This document shows, one piece after another, positions 8,683 to 18,178 of a DNA stretch of 64,000 nt. Source of the stretch: Pseudomonas putida (lineage in GTDB: Bacteria; Pseudomonadota; Gammaproteobacteria; Pseudomonadales; Pseudomonadaceae); NCBI RefSeq assembly GCF_009883635.2, contig NZ_CP026115.2, forward strand, positions 186,001 to 250,000. The letters are read 5' to 3'. Both the position numbers and the translations under genes were made by a program. The notes beneath the pieces were generated by a model that saw only the letters and a program-made list of their open reading frames with translations, ran no database searches and was not told the DNA's origin. The stretch's first letter is position 1. Every line of letters begins with the position of its first letter.

Positions 8683-9004
8683 CCCGCAACTGGCCCACAC
8701 CGATGACGGCTTGCAGCCGGAGCGCACCTTGCTGGCATGGCGGCGGACCATCCTCGCGCTGGTCGTGTGCAGCTGCTTCTTTCTGCGCTGGGTACCCCAC
8801 CATCGCTGGCTGGCGGTGACACCGGCGGTGCTCTGCTTGCTGGCCGCCGGCGCCGCTTGGCTGTGTTTGCGGCGCAGCTACCAGCGCCATGTGACCGGCC
8901 TGCAGGCCGAGACCATCGCTTCGGGCATCACGGTGAACCTGCTGCTTGCGGTTTGCGTAACTGCGCTGTGCGCAGTCGAGCTGGCCGCGATCCTGGCCTG
9001 GTAG
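8675..9004 (+). CDS. YidG-like DUF202 membrane protein
   Basis: From the ATG at 8675 (MPDPQLAHTDDGLQPERTLLAWRRT) the product is 109 residues, with the DUF202 motif ERTLLAWRRTILALVV near the N-terminus and two further membrane helices (VTPAVLCLLAAGAAWLCL and a C-terminal LLLAVCVTALCAVELAAIL). The ATG lies within the end of the previous gene, so translation is coupled. It converges on the HD-GYP gene with only 9 bp between stops. The role is unknown. Confidence 0.8.
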   Translation: MPDPQLAHTDDGLQPERTLLAWRRTILALVVCSCFFLRWVPHHRWLAVTPAVLCLLAAGAAWLCLRRSYQRHVTGLQAETIASGITVNLLLAVCVTALCAVELAAILAW

Positions 9005-9013
9005 CCTGGTTCT

Positions 9014-11872
9014 CTAGAACTGCGCCAGCCAGTACGCCACATCCACTTCATCGATCTGCTCGCTGCGCAGGAACCGCCGGGCGTACTCCAGGTACACCCC
9101 ACTGCTGAGGAACAGCCGTAGCAGCTGCCCATCGACGTGCTGGTCGCGGGCCATGAACACCAAAATCTTCACCGACTCGGACAAGCTCTTCGCCGCCTTG
9201 TACGGACGGTCGGCGGCGGTCAGCGCCTCGAAGATATCGGCAATGGCCATCACCCGCTCGGCGATGCTCAGGTCATCCCTGCCCAAGCGCCGCGGGTAGC
9301 CGCCGCCGTCCATCCGCTCGTGGTGGTTGCCGGCGATGTCCGGCACCCGCCGCATCTGGCGCGGGAATGGCAGCGAGCTGAGCATGATGATGGTCTGCAC
9401 GATGTGTTCGTTGATCTTGAAGCGCTCTTCGTCGTTCAACGTGCCACGGCGGATCGCCAGGTTATACAGTTCGCCGTGGTTGCTGGCATTGGCCGGCAGG
9501 CGCATGTCGAAGCCCCAGACGTTGCGCGGGTCGTCCTTGGCCACCGGCGGCTTGCGCGGCCCCCAGGGCACCTGGTGGTCCGGGCGGTCGGCCAGCAGCG
9601 GCTCAGCCACCGGCAAGGGCGCTGGTGCGGCACCGGCATGGCGCTGCTCCTCATCGCGGGAAATGCCCAGGCGGTTGTCGAAATAGCGCAGCCAGCGGCG
9701 CTGGCCGATGCGCTGCAGGCGCTCGACATCCTCATCCTGCATGAACTCGCCGCCGATATTGGCCTTGGCGACAAAGGCGAACTCATCCTGCAACTCGGCA
9801 CGGTACTGTTCCAGCCAGCGTTGCAGCACCTGTTTGTCCTGCCCCGCTGCCAAACCTTGCCAATAGGCCAGTTCGCCATCGCGCCAGAGCACTTCGAAAC
9901 GCATGCGGATTTCATGGATGCGGTTGTACAGGGTCTCCAGCTTGGTCGCCTTGTCTACCACGTACTCAGGGCTGGTGACCTTGCCGCAATCATGCAGCCA
10001 GGCGGCAATGTGGAATTCGTAGCGCTCGGCCTCGGTCATGCTGAAATCGGCATACGGGCCGCTGTCGGCCTGCACGGCCCTGTCCAGCAGCATCTGCGCC
10101 AACTGCGGCACGCGCTCGCAATGGCCCCCGGTGTAAGGGCTCTTGGCATCGATGGCATCGGCCAGCAGCTTGATCATCGACTCCAGCAGGCGCTTCTGGG
10201 CTTCGACCAGCTGGCGCGTCTCGATGGCCACGGCGGCGGCACCGGACAATTCTTCGACGAAGCGGCGGAACGGCTCGCCGACTTCAGCAGGCTCGCCCTT
10301 CAATGCCAGGACGAGAATGCCGAGCAGGTCGTGACTACGGTCTTTGAGCTCCACTGCAAGACTGCGCCCGCCCAGTGCCAGGCCCTGGGTAACTGCCGCA
10401 GCCAGGTCGCGATGATCGCCCTCACCGACTGCCAGCGCCTCGGGGTAGCCATCGCCTCGGCACGCAGCCGCCAGGCGCAGGCGGGCACGGTCTTCCTCGA
10501 ACAGGTACACCGCGCCTGCGCTGACCCCCGCAGCCTCCACCAGATGCGTCAGCACACCGTCGAGCATGCGTTCCAATTGAGTCTCGCGGCTGAGTATGAG
10601 GGTCATCGCCTGGAAACTGCGGATGGTACCGGACATGCGGCTCAGCACCCGGCTCAGCTCTTTCACCTCGGACACCCGCGACGCCACCCCCACTTCGCGA
10701 CTGAAATCGAAGTCGGCCAATCCACGTACCTGCTCGGCCAATTGATGCAGCGGGCGGCCGATGCGCTGGCCGAGCAACCCGCCGAGCAGAAGCAGCACGG
10801 CCATCAGCATGGCCGTCCACAGCATCTGCCTGAACAACACCTGGCGTGCGCTTGCCAGCAGTTCCTGCGCCGGTACCGCGATCAGCACCTGCAGGTCCTG
10901 TCCGGCGAGGTTGGTCAGCTGCACGCGCATGCCGTACCAGGTTGCACCATCCACCTCATAGGCCACTGGTCGAGGACCTTGGGGCAGATGGCTGTAGAGC
11001 TGCTGCAAGCTGGGGATACCCAGTTCGGCAACACGTGACAAACGCACCGATTCGCCTTCGTGCACGATTGCCCGCTGCAGGTCCGGGTACGCCACCACAT
11101 TACCTTGGTCGTCGACCACGGCGATTTCGGTGCCCGGGGTCATGCGCAGGTCGCGGGTTTCGCTGGCCAGGTCGTTGACCGAGACATCCATGCCGAGCAC
11201 CGCCGCGCCGTCGACGCTGCGCTGGGCCAGGGTCATGCCGATCTCGCGGGTGGTGAAGAACACGTAGGGGTGGGTCAGTACGGTGCCGGCTTGCACGGAG
11301 GCATCGGCGAACCACGGCCGTGTGCGTGGATCGTAGTGATAGTCCGGCATGGCTTGGGTCTTGAGCAGGCTCAGGGCCTGGTCATAGAAGCGCCATTCCC
11401 CCGACATCGCCCCACCCTCGCCCAGGCTGACGCTCTGCACCAGGTAGTGAGTGCCCGCAGGCGCGGCAAAGCGCTCCAGCAACTGCGGGTCGCGCAAGCG
11501 GCGCACCAGCAGGAACTCGCCGTTGGGGTATCCGATATAGGCGGCGCTCAACATCTTGTTGGCATTCAGGCTTTCGACCAGCTGCGGCAAGCGTTCCAGG
11601 CGCTGCGGCAGGTTGTTGGCGACAGGGTTGAAGGCCAGCAGGCGGATGCTGCTCTGTGCGGGATCGACCAGGCGCCGGGCCCGTTCGTCGATGGTCTTGC
11701 CGACTTGCTGCGCGGTATCGCCCGCAGCGGCCACCAGCGCCTGGCTGATACCGCGGTAGCCCTGCCAGGCCAGGCCGGCGCCGAGCAGCAGCATGCCGAG
11801 CATGATGGCCATCGCCACCAGCAGCTGCAGTGGGACCCCACGTCCGGCATTGCTCACGGCTGGCTGCTCCAT
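9014..11872 (-). CDS. membrane HD-GYP phosphodiesterase with periplasmic sensor and GAF domain
   Basis: The 952-residue protein starts at ATG 11872 (MEQPAVSNAGRGV). Order: TM helix (about 14-40), a long periplasmic dCache-like sensor (WRFYDQALSLLK, DPRTRPWFADA), TM helix with HAMP (IGRPLHQLAEQVRGL), a GAF-like region, then HD-GYP. The HD motif is AAWLHDCGK at about residue 624; the GYP motif (HHERMDGGGYP) is near 857. Between them is an insertion of more than 100 residues. It should hydrolyse cyclic di-GMP in response to an external ligand. A longer frame continuing to 13483 is only the antisense of nhaA. Confidence 0.85.
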   Translation of the reverse strand: MEQPAVSNAGRGVPLQLLVAMAIMLGMLLLGAGLAWQGYRGISQALVAAAGDTAQQVGKTIDERARRLVDPAQSSIRLLAFNPVANNLPQRLERLPQLVESLNANKMLSAAYIGYPNGEFLLVRRLRDPQLLERFAAPAGTHYLVQSVSLGEGGAMSGEWRFYDQALSLLKTQAMPDYHYDPRTRPWFADASVQAGTVLTHPYVFFTTREIGMTLAQRSVDGAAVLGMDVSVNDLASETRDLRMTPGTEIAVVDDQGNVVAYPDLQRAIVHEGESVRLSRVAELGIPSLQQLYSHLPQGPRPVAYEVDGATWYGMRVQLTNLAGQDLQVLIAVPAQELLASARQVLFRQMLWTAMLMAVLLLLGGLLGQRIGRPLHQLAEQVRGLADFDFSREVGVASRVSEVKELSRVLSRMSGTIRSFQAMTLILSRETQLERMLDGVLTHLVEAAGVSAGAVYLFEEDRARLRLAAACRGDGYPEALAVGEGDHRDLAAAVTQGLALGGRSLAVELKDRSHDLLGILVLALKGEPAEVGEPFRRFVEELSGAAAVAIETRQLVEAQKRLLESMIKLLADAIDAKSPYTGGHCERVPQLAQMLLDRAVQADSGPYADFSMTEAERYEFHIAAWLHDCGKVTSPEYVVDKATKLETLYNRIHEIRMRFEVLWRDGELAYWQGLAAGQDKQVLQRWLEQYRAELQDEFAFVAKANIGGEFMQDEDVERLQRIGQRRWLRYFDNRLGISRDEEQRHAGAAPAPLPVAEPLLADRPDHQVPWGPRKPPVAKDDPRNVWGFDMRLPANASNHGELYNLAIRRGTLNDEERFKINEHIVQTIIMLSSLPFPRQMRRVPDIAGNHHERMDGGGYPRRLGRDDLSIAERVMAIADIFEALTAADRPYKAAKSLSESVKILVFMARDQHVDGQLLRLFLSSGVYLEYARRFLRSEQIDEVDVAYWLAQF

Positions 11873-12118
11873 TCCATGCACCCTCTGAGTGGGGATTTCA
11901 ACAGTGTAAACAGCCAGAACGATGATGCCGGGCGGGTGCCATGCACGACCAGCAAAGCGGGCTGATAGTGGCACAGCGATATTATCGATTTCAACGCCAC
12001 CGACTTGGCCTAAGCACCACCACCCGGTAGACTTCCCCCCGGGTGCTAGCTGCAACGTGCAGTGAAGCAGGTTAAATGAACAACGCCGGTCGGGCCGCCA
12101 GCGGGAGTTCTTGCGCCT

Positions 12119-13477
12119 ATGCAAAAAACTACATTGACCCGTGCCCAGCGCCTGGCCCAACGCGCCTTCGCCAATTTCGAGCGTTTCCTGCACATCGAAG
12201 CGGTCAGCGGCATCGTCCTGCTGATCACCGCCGTTGCTGCCCTGATCTGGGCCAACTCCCCGGCCGCTGCCAGCTACGAGGCCCTCTGGCATACCCCGAT
12301 CAGCTTCGGCATCGGTTCGCTGAGCTTCACCCAGTCCCTGCACTTCTGGATCAACGATGGCCTGATGACCATCTTCTTCCTGGTGGTGGGCATGGAGATC
12401 CGTCGCGAAATCCACGAAGGTGCCCTGTCCAGCCTGCGCCAGGCCACGCTGCCCATGGCCGCAGCGGTGGGTGGCGTCGCCGTTCCCGCACTGATCTACC
12501 TGGCCTTCGGCCATGCGCCGGCCGAGCAGCAAGGCTGGGCAGTGCCGACCGCGACTGACATCGCCTTCGCGGTCGGCGTGCTGGCGCTGCTGGGCAAGTC
12601 GATTCCGTCCAACATCCGCGTGTTCCTGCTGGCGCTGGCAATCATCGATGACATCATCGCCGTGCTGATCATCGCCATCTTCTATTCCGGTGGCCTCGAC
12701 TACAGCGGCTTCGGCGTGGCCGCCATCGGCCTGCTGCTGGTGGTCGGGCTGCAGAAGATCGGCGTTGGCTCGGCCTGGGCCTATGTCATCCCAGGCGCCA
12801 TCACCTGGGTCGGCATGCTGATGACCGGTGCACACCCAACCCTCGCCGGCGTGATCCTCGGCCTGATGACCCCGGTGGTCACCATGCCCCTGGGCGAGCG
12901 GCCGGTGGATGCGATTTCGCGGTTCACCCACGACCTGCTGGGCCGAGCCAAGACGCCCGAGTCGGACACCGGCGACCTGATCGACCCGCTCAAGCGCCTG
13001 CGCCTTGCGCAACGTGAGCTGGTAGCCCCGGTTACCCGTGTGGGCGGAGCCCTGCACCCTTGGGTGGCCTACGCGATCATGCCGCTGTTCGCCCTGGCCA
13101 ACGCCGGCGTGGGCCTGTCGGGCATCGACCTGTCCGCTTCGGGGCCACACTGGGTAATGACGGCCGTGGCCGTGGCCCTGGTGGTTGGCAAGCCGCTGGG
13201 CATTATCAGCGTCAGCTGGCTGATGGTGCGCCTGGGCTGGTGCAGCCTGCCGGCCCAGGTCAACTGGCGCGGCATCACCCTGATCGGCCTGCTGGCCGGC
13301 ATCGGCTTCACCATGTCGATCTTCATTGCCAACCTGGCCTACAGCGACCCGGCCTCGCTGGGCGCAGCCAAGCTCGGCGTGCTGTCGGGGTCGGTGATCG
13401 CTGCCGTGCTGGGCCTCGCCTGGGGCGTCATGGGCCTGCGCAAAGGTACCAGCAAAGCACCCGTGCAAGCGGGCTGA
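12119..13477 (+). CDS. nhaA: Na+/H+ antiporter NhaA
   Basis: The 452-residue polytopic membrane protein is a clear Nha[22 protein letters not shown] (first helix), the N-terminal [19 protein letters not shown] motif, [18 protein letters not shown] with the TD half-helix, and the ion-binding double aspartate in [20 protein letters not shown]. It exchanges cytoplasmic Na+ for H+ in pH and salt homeostasis. It is slightly longer than E. coli NhaA because of a C-terminal extension, common in Pseudomonas. It is divergent from the HD-GYP gene over 246 bp; a GC-rich terminator follows. Confidence 0.95.
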   Translation: MQKTTLTRAQRLAQRAFANFERFLHIEAVSGIVLLITAVAALIWANSPAAASYEALWHTPISFGIGSLSFTQSLHFWINDGLMTIFFLVVGMEIRREIHEGALSSLRQATLPMAAAVGGVAVPALIYLAFGHAPAEQQGWAVPTATDIAFAVGVLALLGKSIPSNIRVFLLALAIIDDIIAVLIIAIFYSGGLDYSGFGVAAIGLLLVVGLQKIGVGSAWAYVIPGAITWVGMLMTGAHPTLAGVILGLMTPVVTMPLGERPVDAISRFTHDLLGRAKTPESDTGDLIDPLKRLRLAQRELVAPVTRVGGALHPWVAYAIMPLFALANAGVGLSGIDLSASGPHWVMTAVAVALVVGKPLGIISVSWLMVRLGWCSLPAQVNWRGITLIGLLAGIGFTMSIFIANLAYSDPASLGAAKLGVLSGSVIAAVLGLAWGVMGLRKGTSKAPVQAG

Positions 13478-13483
13478 AGCCAA

Positions 13484-13510
13484 CCGGGGCCTGCGGGCCC
13501 CGGCATTTTC
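13484..13510 (+). terminator. rho-independent terminator after nhaA
   Basis: CCGGGGCC (13484-13491), loop TGCG, and GGCCCCGG (13496-13503) form an 8-bp GC stem followed by CATTTTC, starting 6 bp after the nhaA stop. Confidence 0.7.
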
Positions 13511-13521
13511 CTGTATACAAG
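13511..13521. promoter_or_regulatory. candidate operator TGTATACA upstream of amidohydrolase
   Basis: CTGTATACAAG contains the 8-bp palindrome TGTATACA (13512-13519), 83 bp before the amidohydrolase start. TTGTATACAA-like sites are typical of GntR/HutC-type and purine-related regulators. No cognate regulator gene is adjacent, so this is weak. Confidence 0.25.
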
Positions 13522-13602
13522 AAATTCAAACTTTGCTTACATGCATGCCTGTGCGCCTACGACATCGGCCAACGTCGCTGCGTATTGCGCCAGGCACAAG
13601 CC

Positions 13603-14982
13603 ATGCAAGCTTCCCTGCAACACACCCCCAAGACCCTCCTGGTCAAGAACGCCGCACTGTTGGTCACCATGGACGGCGAACGCCGCGAGATCAGAGGCGG
13701 CGGCCTGTACATCGAAGACAATGTGATCAAGCAGGTCGGCCCCAGCGATACGCTGCCGCAGCACGCCGACGTGATCCTCGACATGGCCGGCAAGGTGGTC
13801 ATCCCAGGCCTGGTCAACACCCACCACCACATGTACCAGAGCCTCACCCGCGTGGTGCCGGCGGCCCAGGACGGTGAGCTGTTCAACTGGCTGACCAACC
13901 TGTACCCGATCTGGGCGCGGCTGACTCCGGAAATGATCTCGGTTTCGACCCAGACGGCCATGGCCGAGCTGATCCTGTCGGGCTGCACCACGTCCAGCGA
14001 CCACCTGTACATCTACCCCAACGGCTGCAAGCTCGACGACAGCATCCATGCTGCCGGCGAGATCGGCATGCGCTTCCATGCCGCCCGCGGCAGCATGAGC
14101 GTGGGCCGCAGCCAGGGTGGCCTGCCGCCTGATTCGGTGGTGGAGAAGGAAAGTGACATCCTCAAGGAGTCGCAGCGCCTGATCGAGGACTACCACGACG
14201 CCAGCCATGGTTCGATGCTGCGCGTGGTGGTGGCGCCCTGCTCGCCGTTCTCGGTCAGCCGCGATCTGATGCGCGAAGCCGCCGTGCTGGCGCGCAACTA
14301 CGGCGTGTCGCTGCACACCCACCTGGCGGAGAACGTCAACGACATCGCCTACAGCCGCGAGAAGTTTGGCATGACCCCGGCCGAATACGCCGAAGACCTC
14401 GGCTGGGTTGGCCACGACGTGTGGCACGCCCACTGTGTGCAGCTCGACCAGCACGGCATCGAGCTGTTCGCTCGCACCGGCACCGGCGTCGCCCACTGCC
14501 CCTGCTCGAACATGCGCCTGGCCTCGGGCATCGCGCCGATCCGCAAGATGCGCGACCACGGTGTGCCGGTGGGGCTGGGTGTCGACGGCTCGGCCTCCAA
14601 CGACGGCGCCAGCATGATCGGCGAGGTGCGCCAGGCCTTGCTGCTGCAGCGCGTGGGCTTTGGCCCGGACGCGATGACCGCCCGCGAAGCCCTGGAAATC
14701 GCCACCCTGGGCGGTGCCAAGGTGCTCAACCGCAACGACATCGGCGCCCTGGCGCCGGGCATGATCGCCGACTTCGTCGCTTTCGACCTGGGCCACGTGG
14801 CCTATGCCGGCGCCCTGCATGACCCATTGGCGGCCCTGGTGTTCTGCACCCCGACCCACGTCGATACCAGCGTGATCAATGGCCGCGTGGTGGTGCAGGA
14901 TGGCCGTATCACTACCATCGACCTGCCGCGGGTACTGGAACGCCACAACCGGCTGGCCCACCAGCTCGTCAGCGGCGAATGA
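13603..14982 (+). CDS. 8-oxoguanine deaminase-like amidohydrolase (TRZ/ATZ family)
   Basis: The 459-residue amidohydrolase has the metal site N73-THHH (residues 74-76), HTHLAENVND and HAHCVQLD in the barrel, and DGSASNDGASM for the last metal aspartate. It closely follows the pattern of the Pseudomonas enzymes shown to deaminate 8-oxoguanine (Pa0142 type), with SSDHLYIYPNG near residue 130. Its role would be purine salvage and degradation of oxidised guanine to urate. The ATG at 13603 gives the standard length. Specificity within cytosine/guanine/atrazine deaminases is an inference. Confidence 0.82.
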   Translation: MQASLQHTPKTLLVKNAALLVTMDGERREIRGGGLYIEDNVIKQVGPSDTLPQHADVILDMAGKVVIPGLVNTHHHMYQSLTRVVPAAQDGELFNWLTNLYPIWARLTPEMISVSTQTAMAELILSGCTTSSDHLYIYPNGCKLDDSIHAAGEIGMRFHAARGSMSVGRSQGGLPPDSVVEKESDILKESQRLIEDYHDASHGSMLRVVVAPCSPFSVSRDLMREAAVLARNYGVSLHTHLAENVNDIAYSREKFGMTPAEYAEDLGWVGHDVWHAHCVQLDQHGIELFARTGTGVAHCPCSNMRLASGIAPIRKMRDHGVPVGLGVDGSASNDGASMIGEVRQALLLQRVGFGPDAMTAREALEIATLGGAKVLNRNDIGALAPGMIADFVAFDLGHVAYAGALHDPLAALVFCTPTHVDTSVINGRVVVQDGRITTIDLPRVLERHNRLAHQLVSGE

Positions 14983-15011
14983 CCCATCGCGCATTCTGCA
15001 ACTGACTGTTT

Positions 15012-15817
15012 TTGCTCTGCTTTTGCTTTTGCTTCTAAGCGCGCGATAGTTCAGGCAACGCAGAATGCGACTTCAGGAGGCCGAGCGCAGGCGTCTGGAG
15101 GGCCAGGGTGCGCAGCACCCCTTCGGCGCAGCCGAAGGCGCGAGATGTAGACTTGCGCAGCAAGTCGTAGGCCGCGCGGGCCCGGAAGGCGCCGGAGCGA
15201 GGGGACCCCGGAGCGCAGCGCAGGGGCCGGATGATGGGAGCCAGCGTTTTTTGGTTACTTTTTGTCGCGTTTGACAAAAAGTGACCCGCCGTAAGGGCGG
15301 AAAGGTGACTGTGCGTCGCCATCGCCAATGAATGCACTTAAAGAAATCAAAACCACCGCATTCGCTTCTGAGCTTTTGAGCTTTTGAGCTTTTGAGCTTT
15401 TGAGCTTTTGAGCTTTTGAGCTTTTGAGCTTTTGAGCTTTTGAGCTTTTGAGCGTTTGAGCTTTTGAAGAAATGGGCCTTCAAATCAGGTCAACACTCGT
15501 TTGCCAAGGTGGCGCTGAATCACCTTTTCGCCTTTACGGCGACCTACTTTTTGACTGGGCAAAAAGTAGGCAAAAACCCCCGCTCCCATCATCCGGCCCC
15601 TACGCTGCGCTCCGGGGTCCCCTCACTCCGGCGCCTTCCGGGCCCGCGCGGCCTACGACTTGCTACGCAAGTCTACATCTCGCGCCTTCGGCTACGCCGA
15701 AGGGGTGCTGCGCACCCTGGCCCTCCAGACGCCTGCGTTCGGCCTCCTGAAGTCGCAATTTGCGTCGCCTGGACTATCGCGCGCTCAGAAGCAAAAGCAG
15801 AGCAAGAGCAAGAGCTG
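15012..15817. repeat. long inverted-repeat element, copy A
   Basis: Two arms of roughly 280-300 bp (about 15012-15325 and 15515-15817) are inverted repeats of each other, separated by about 190 bp containing an octamer tandem array. The outer ends carry GCTTTT-type tracts. Within the arms are smaller hairpins (CCTTCGGC-GCA-GCCGAAGG; ACTTTTTGTC-N6-GACAAAAAGT). A 263-bp stretch of the left arm (15063-15325) appears identical to 53847-54109 in copy B. Short open frames occur on both strands but do not look coding. The element fills the gap between the amidohydrolase and PBP2. Confidence 0.85.
15370..15465 (+). repeat. 12 tandem copies of GAGCTTTT
   Basis: Twelve 8-bp units run without interruption: ten perfect GAGCTTTT, one GAGCGTTT (15450-15457) and a final perfect unit. 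They form the centre of the inverted-repeat element copy A. A matching but different 7-bp array sits at the same place in copy B. Confidence 0.95.
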
Positions 15818-15963
15818 AAATGGATGCTGGCATCGTGCAAGGGGAGCATGAACAAATCTTCATGTAAGCCGTCAACGCCCTGATGATGGGGGGCATGGGC
15901 GATCCTGGCGGATGACCCAGTCGTGCACGCCTTGAGGCTCAGGACCGGGTTGCGTAGCATCGC

Positions 15964-16017
15964 CGGCCCTGGGGCCGCAAGGCGGCCCATTCGCGGGACA
16001 AGCCCGCCCCTACACAG
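15964..16017. repeat. REP-like extragenic palindromes before PBP2
   Basis: GGGGCCGCAAGGCGGCCC is followed by CGCGGGACAAGCCCGCCCCTACA, the core of the P. putida REP family also found at 41.9 and 61.0 kb. It lies directly upstream of the PBP2 start. Confidence 0.65.
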
Positions 16018-16024
16018 AGCCCTC

Positions 16025-17917
16025 ATGCCGCAACCGATCCCCCTCAAGGACCACGAAAAGGAAAAACACCTGGTCAACCGCCGGCTGCTGGCCTGCGCCG
16101 CCCTGGTGTTCAGCCTGTGCGCCGTCCTCGTGGGCCGGCTCTACGTGCTCCAGGTGCTGCAGCACGACCAACAGAGCGCAGTGTCGGATAACAACCGTGT
16201 GCACATCCTGCCCATCGCCCCCGAGCGCGGGCTGATCTACGACCGCAACGGCGTGGTGCTGGCCGACAACAAGCCCAGCTTCGACCTGACCATGACCCGC
16301 GAGCGCGCCGGTGACTCGGCCAAGGTGCTCGACAGCCTGGCCGAAATCCTCAGCCTCGGAGAAGACGACCGCAAACAGTTCGACAAGGACCTGCGCCGCG
16401 GCCGCAAACCGTTCGAGCCAGTGACCCTGATGGTCGGCCTTACCGAAGAACAGATCGCCCTGATCGCAGTCAACCAGTTCCGCCTGCCCGGCCTGGACGT
16501 CGAACCCCAGTTCATCCGCGAATACCCGCTGGCCGAACACTTCGCCCACTCGGTCGGCTACGTCGGGCGCATCAACGAAAAAGAAGCCAAGACCCTCGAC
16601 AGCACCGAGTACCGTGGCACCCAGTCCATCGGCAAGACCGGCATCGAGCACTTCTACGAAGCCCAGCTGCACGGCCACGTCGGCTACGAAGAAGTCGAAA
16701 CCAATGCCCAGGGCCGGGTGATGCGCGTGCTCAACCACAAGGACCCGATCCCCGGCAAGGACATCGTCCTCAGCATCGACTCGCACCTGCAAGTGGCCGC
16801 CGAAAAGGCCCTGGGCGACCGCCGTGGCTCGGTGGTGGTACTCGACCCGGCCAACGGCGACGTGCTGGCGATGGTCAGCAACCCGAGCTTCGACCCCAAC
16901 CTGTTCGTCAAAGGCATCAGCTTCAAGCAGTACGCCGCACTGCGCGACTCGATCGACCGGCCGCTGTTCAACCGCGTGCTGCGCGGCCTGTATGCACCCG
17001 GCTCGACGGTCAAGCCGGAAGTGGCCATCGCCGGCCTCGACAGTGGCGTGATCACCCCAGGCAGCCGGGTGTTCGACCCGGGCTACTACGAGCTGCCCAA
17101 CTACGACCACAAGTACCGCAACTGGAACCACAGCGGCGATGGCTGGGTGGACATGTACACCGCCATCATGCGTTCCAACGACACCTACTTCTACGACCTG
17201 GCGCACAAGCTCGGCATCGACCGCCTGCACGACTACATGGCCGAATTCGGCCTGGGCCAGAAGGTCTCGCTGGACATGTTCGAGGAAGCACCCGGGCTGA
17301 TGCCTTCGCAAGCGTGGAAGCGCGCTACCCGCCGCCAGGCCTGGTTCCCGGGCGAGACGCTGATCCTCGGCATTGGCCAGGGCTACATGCAGGTCACCCC
17401 GCTGCAGCTGGCCCAGGCCACCAGCCTGCTGGCCAGCAAGGGCGTGTGGCATCGCCCGCACCTGGCCATGACCGTGGGTGGCGAAACCCCGGTCGACCCC
17501 AACCCGATGCCAGACATCGTGCTGCGCGACAAGCACGCCTGGGACCAGGTCAACGTCGGCATGCAGATGGTCATGCACGACCCGCGCGGCATCGCCCGCG
17601 CCGCCGCGGCGGGCTCACAGTACCGCATCGCCGGCAAGAGCGGCACGGCGCAGGTGGTGGCGATCAAGCAAGGTGAGCGCTACAACCGCAACAAGACCCT
17701 CGAGCGGCACCGCGACAACGCTCTGTTCGTCGGTTTCGCCCCGGCCGACCACCCGAGCATGGTGGTGGCGGTGATGATCGAGAACGGCGAGGCCGGCGGC
17801 CGCGTTGCCGGGCCGGTGGTGCGCGAAGTTATGGATGCCTACCTGCTCGATGAGCAGGGCCATCTGAAGCCCCAATATGCCGGCACGCCGGCGGCCAAGG
17901 CGGTGCCGCACACCTGA
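16025..17917 (+). CDS. mrdA: penicillin-binding protein 2 paralogue (transpeptidase)
   Basis: The 630-residue class B PBP has an N-terminal membrane anchor (about 19-45), a pedestal beginning R68-GLIYDRNG-VVLA, and transpeptidase motifs S327-T-V-K330, S384-N-D386 and K538-S-G-T541. Length and sequence match PBP2, which builds lateral wall peptidoglycan in the elongasome. It is not beside rodA, rlpA or other division genes, so it is probably a second PBP2 gene like the extra copy known in P. putida. ATG 16025 is chosen over 15923, which lies upstream of the REP-like sequence. It is monocistronic. Confidence 0.9.
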   Translation: MPQPIPLKDHEKEKHLVNRRLLACAALVFSLCAVLVGRLYVLQVLQHDQQSAVSDNNRVHILPIAPERGLIYDRNGVVLADNKPSFDLTMTRERAGDSAKVLDSLAEILSLGEDDRKQFDKDLRRGRKPFEPVTLMVGLTEEQIALIAVNQFRLPGLDVEPQFIREYPLAEHFAHSVGYVGRINEKEAKTLDSTEYRGTQSIGKTGIEHFYEAQLHGHVGYEEVETNAQGRVMRVLNHKDPIPGKDIVLSIDSHLQVAAEKALGDRRGSVVVLDPANGDVLAMVSNPSFDPNLFVKGISFKQYAALRDSIDRPLFNRVLRGLYAPGSTVKPEVAIAGLDSGVITPGSRVFDPGYYELPNYDHKYRNWNHSGDGWVDMYTAIMRSNDTYFYDLAHKLGIDRLHDYMAEFGLGQKVSLDMFEEAPGLMPSQAWKRATRRQAWFPGETLILGIGQGYMQVTPLQLAQATSLLASKGVWHRPHLAMTVGGETPVDPNPMPDIVLRDKHAWDQVNVGMQMVMHDPRGIARAAAAGSQYRIAGKSGTAQVVAIKQGERYNRNKTLERHRDNALFVGFAPADHPSMVVAVMIENGEAGGRVAGPVVREVMDAYLLDEQGHLKPQYAGTPAAKAVPHT

Positions 17918-18089
17918 GGCGCAAGTGGAAACACTGCTGTCTCACATTGCTACATTTCGAAGCGCTATCACGGCGATTGCCGCATGACGGGTGCGCCCAA
18001 ACCTGCCAAAACGCGCTAATTACCTCATTTATATCAATGCCTTACCTCGCATACCGGATGATTGCGAAGGTCTTCAGGCCTGCTTTTTG

Positions 18090-18103
18090 CTTGAATATTC
18101 AAG
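18090..18103. promoter_or_regulatory. 14-bp perfect palindrome upstream of FeaR-like regulator
   Basis: CTTGAATATTCAAG is a perfect palindrome 75 bp before the regulator's ATG. A 13/14 match (CTTGATTATTCAAG) occurs at 43192-43205 between catB and catR. The rest of the 17918-18178 gap shows no gene. Confidence 0.4.
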
Positions 18104-18178
18104 TGATTTGTAATGCAAGCCCGAAGACCAAGAGTTCGCCCGAGCGATCCGCGTCAAGTTCTACTGCGTGAGGCATCC

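Noticed and set aside
11873..13483. Extension of the HD-GYP reading frame through the antisense of nhaA (one open frame 9014-13483)
   Set aside because: The extra part is the complement of a clear NhaA gene; the HD-GYP protein begins with its membrane helix at MEQPAVSNAGRG (11872). High GC makes antisense frames long.
15065..15274. 69-residue frame with identical translation in both inverted-repeat element copies (also 53849-54058)
   Set aside because: Identity follows from the DNA identity of the arms; several frames on both strands are open, composition is Arg/Gly/Ala rich, and no ribosome-binding site is evident. Not supported as a gene.
15370..15465. Possible CRISPR array
   Set aside because: The 8-bp units are directly adjacent without spacers, and no cas genes are nearby.
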